DNA from: an uncultured Collinsella sp.
GTDB lineage: Bacteria > Actinomycetota > Coriobacteriia > Coriobacteriales > Coriobacteriaceae
Assembly: GCA_900552995.1 (NCBI GenBank)
Contig: USBX01000068.1
Span: 1-5,733 of the forward strand
Direction of reading: 5' to 3'
DNA length: 5,733 bases
A program made the position numbers and the translations under genes. Positions within the stretch are counted from its first letter, which is position 1, and each line of letters begins with the position of its first letter. The notes beneath the pieces were generated by a model, which was given only the letters and a program-made list of their open reading frames with translations, ran no database searches and was not told the origin of the DNA. Shown piece after piece: positions 5,680-5,733 of this stretch.

Positions 5680-5733
5680 CTGTCTCTTATACACATCTCC
5701 GAGCCAACGAGACACTCGCTAATCTCGTATGCC
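5680..5733 (+). other. Nextera i7 adapter with index and P7 start (not genomic)
   Basis: Bases 5680-5698 are the mosaic end CTGTCTCTTATACACATCT, followed by CCGAGCCAACGAGAC (5699-5713), an 8-base index ACTCGCTA (5714-5721) and ATCTCGTATGCC (5722-5733), the start of the P7 sequence. The standard adapter has GAGCCCACGAGAC, so A5706 is one substitution, probably a read error. Base 5680 could be shared with the genome. Confidence 0.97.

Noticed and set aside
4154..5722. Very long plus-strand open frame (522 codons) opposite the aminotransferase and cyclodeaminase genes
   Set aside because: It is antisense to two clear genes with catalytic motifs, has no recognisable domain, and ends inside the Nextera adapter. 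Long antisense frames are expected in G+C-rich DNA.
1..5733. A Tn5-type transposon bounded by 19-bp mosaic ends
   Set aside because: The mosaic ends are attached to Illumina adapter, index and P7 sequence, there is no transposase, and no 9-bp target duplication is shared by the two ends (31-39 versus 5671-5679).

Overview
The window is a 5.65-kb genomic insert (about 31-5679) flanked by Illumina Nextera adapter sequence at both ends (1-30 and 5680-5733). It is a contig end-product, not a complete locus. The genomic part is G+C-rich and tightly packed, with good Shine-Dalgarno sites and some non-ATG starts. Protein style and gene content suggest a high-G+C gut actinobacterium of the Coriobacteriia, perhaps Collinsella. 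That assignment is an impression from reading and was not tested by any search.

Layout from left to right: a long hairpin terminator (31-110); uppP on the minus strand (136-1116), an undecaprenyl-diphosphatase with an unusual acidic loop; a 249-bp divergent intergenic region; a single-domain UspA universal stress protein on the plus strand (1366-1803); a 222-bp convergent region with a 93-nt multi-level inverted repeat and a strong terminator; a minus-strand two-component pair, response regulator (3079-3750) then intramembrane-sensing histidine kinase (2026-3069); a 169-bp intergenic region with a strong 17-bp hairpin; and a minus-strand pair made of a fold-type I PLP aminotransferase (3920-5050) preceded by the C-terminal two thirds of an ornithine cyclodeaminase/mu-crystallin family protein (5075-5679, cut by the contig edge).

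How the genes may work together: uppP recycles the lipid carrier for peptidoglycan. The kinase/regulator pair resembles the BceRS/GraRS class that normally answers cell-wall antibiotics, so an envelope-stress theme is plausible. However, no BceAB-type transporter lies in the window and uppP is not in the same operon. The aminotransferase and cyclodeaminase-like genes are 24 bp apart and probably co-transcribed, which suggests a small amino-acid conversion module of unknown substrate. I found no CRISPR array, tRNA, rRNA, transposase or phage gene, and nothing that is convincingly a new system. The most notable items are the adapter ends, the UppP insertion and the structured intergenic repeats.
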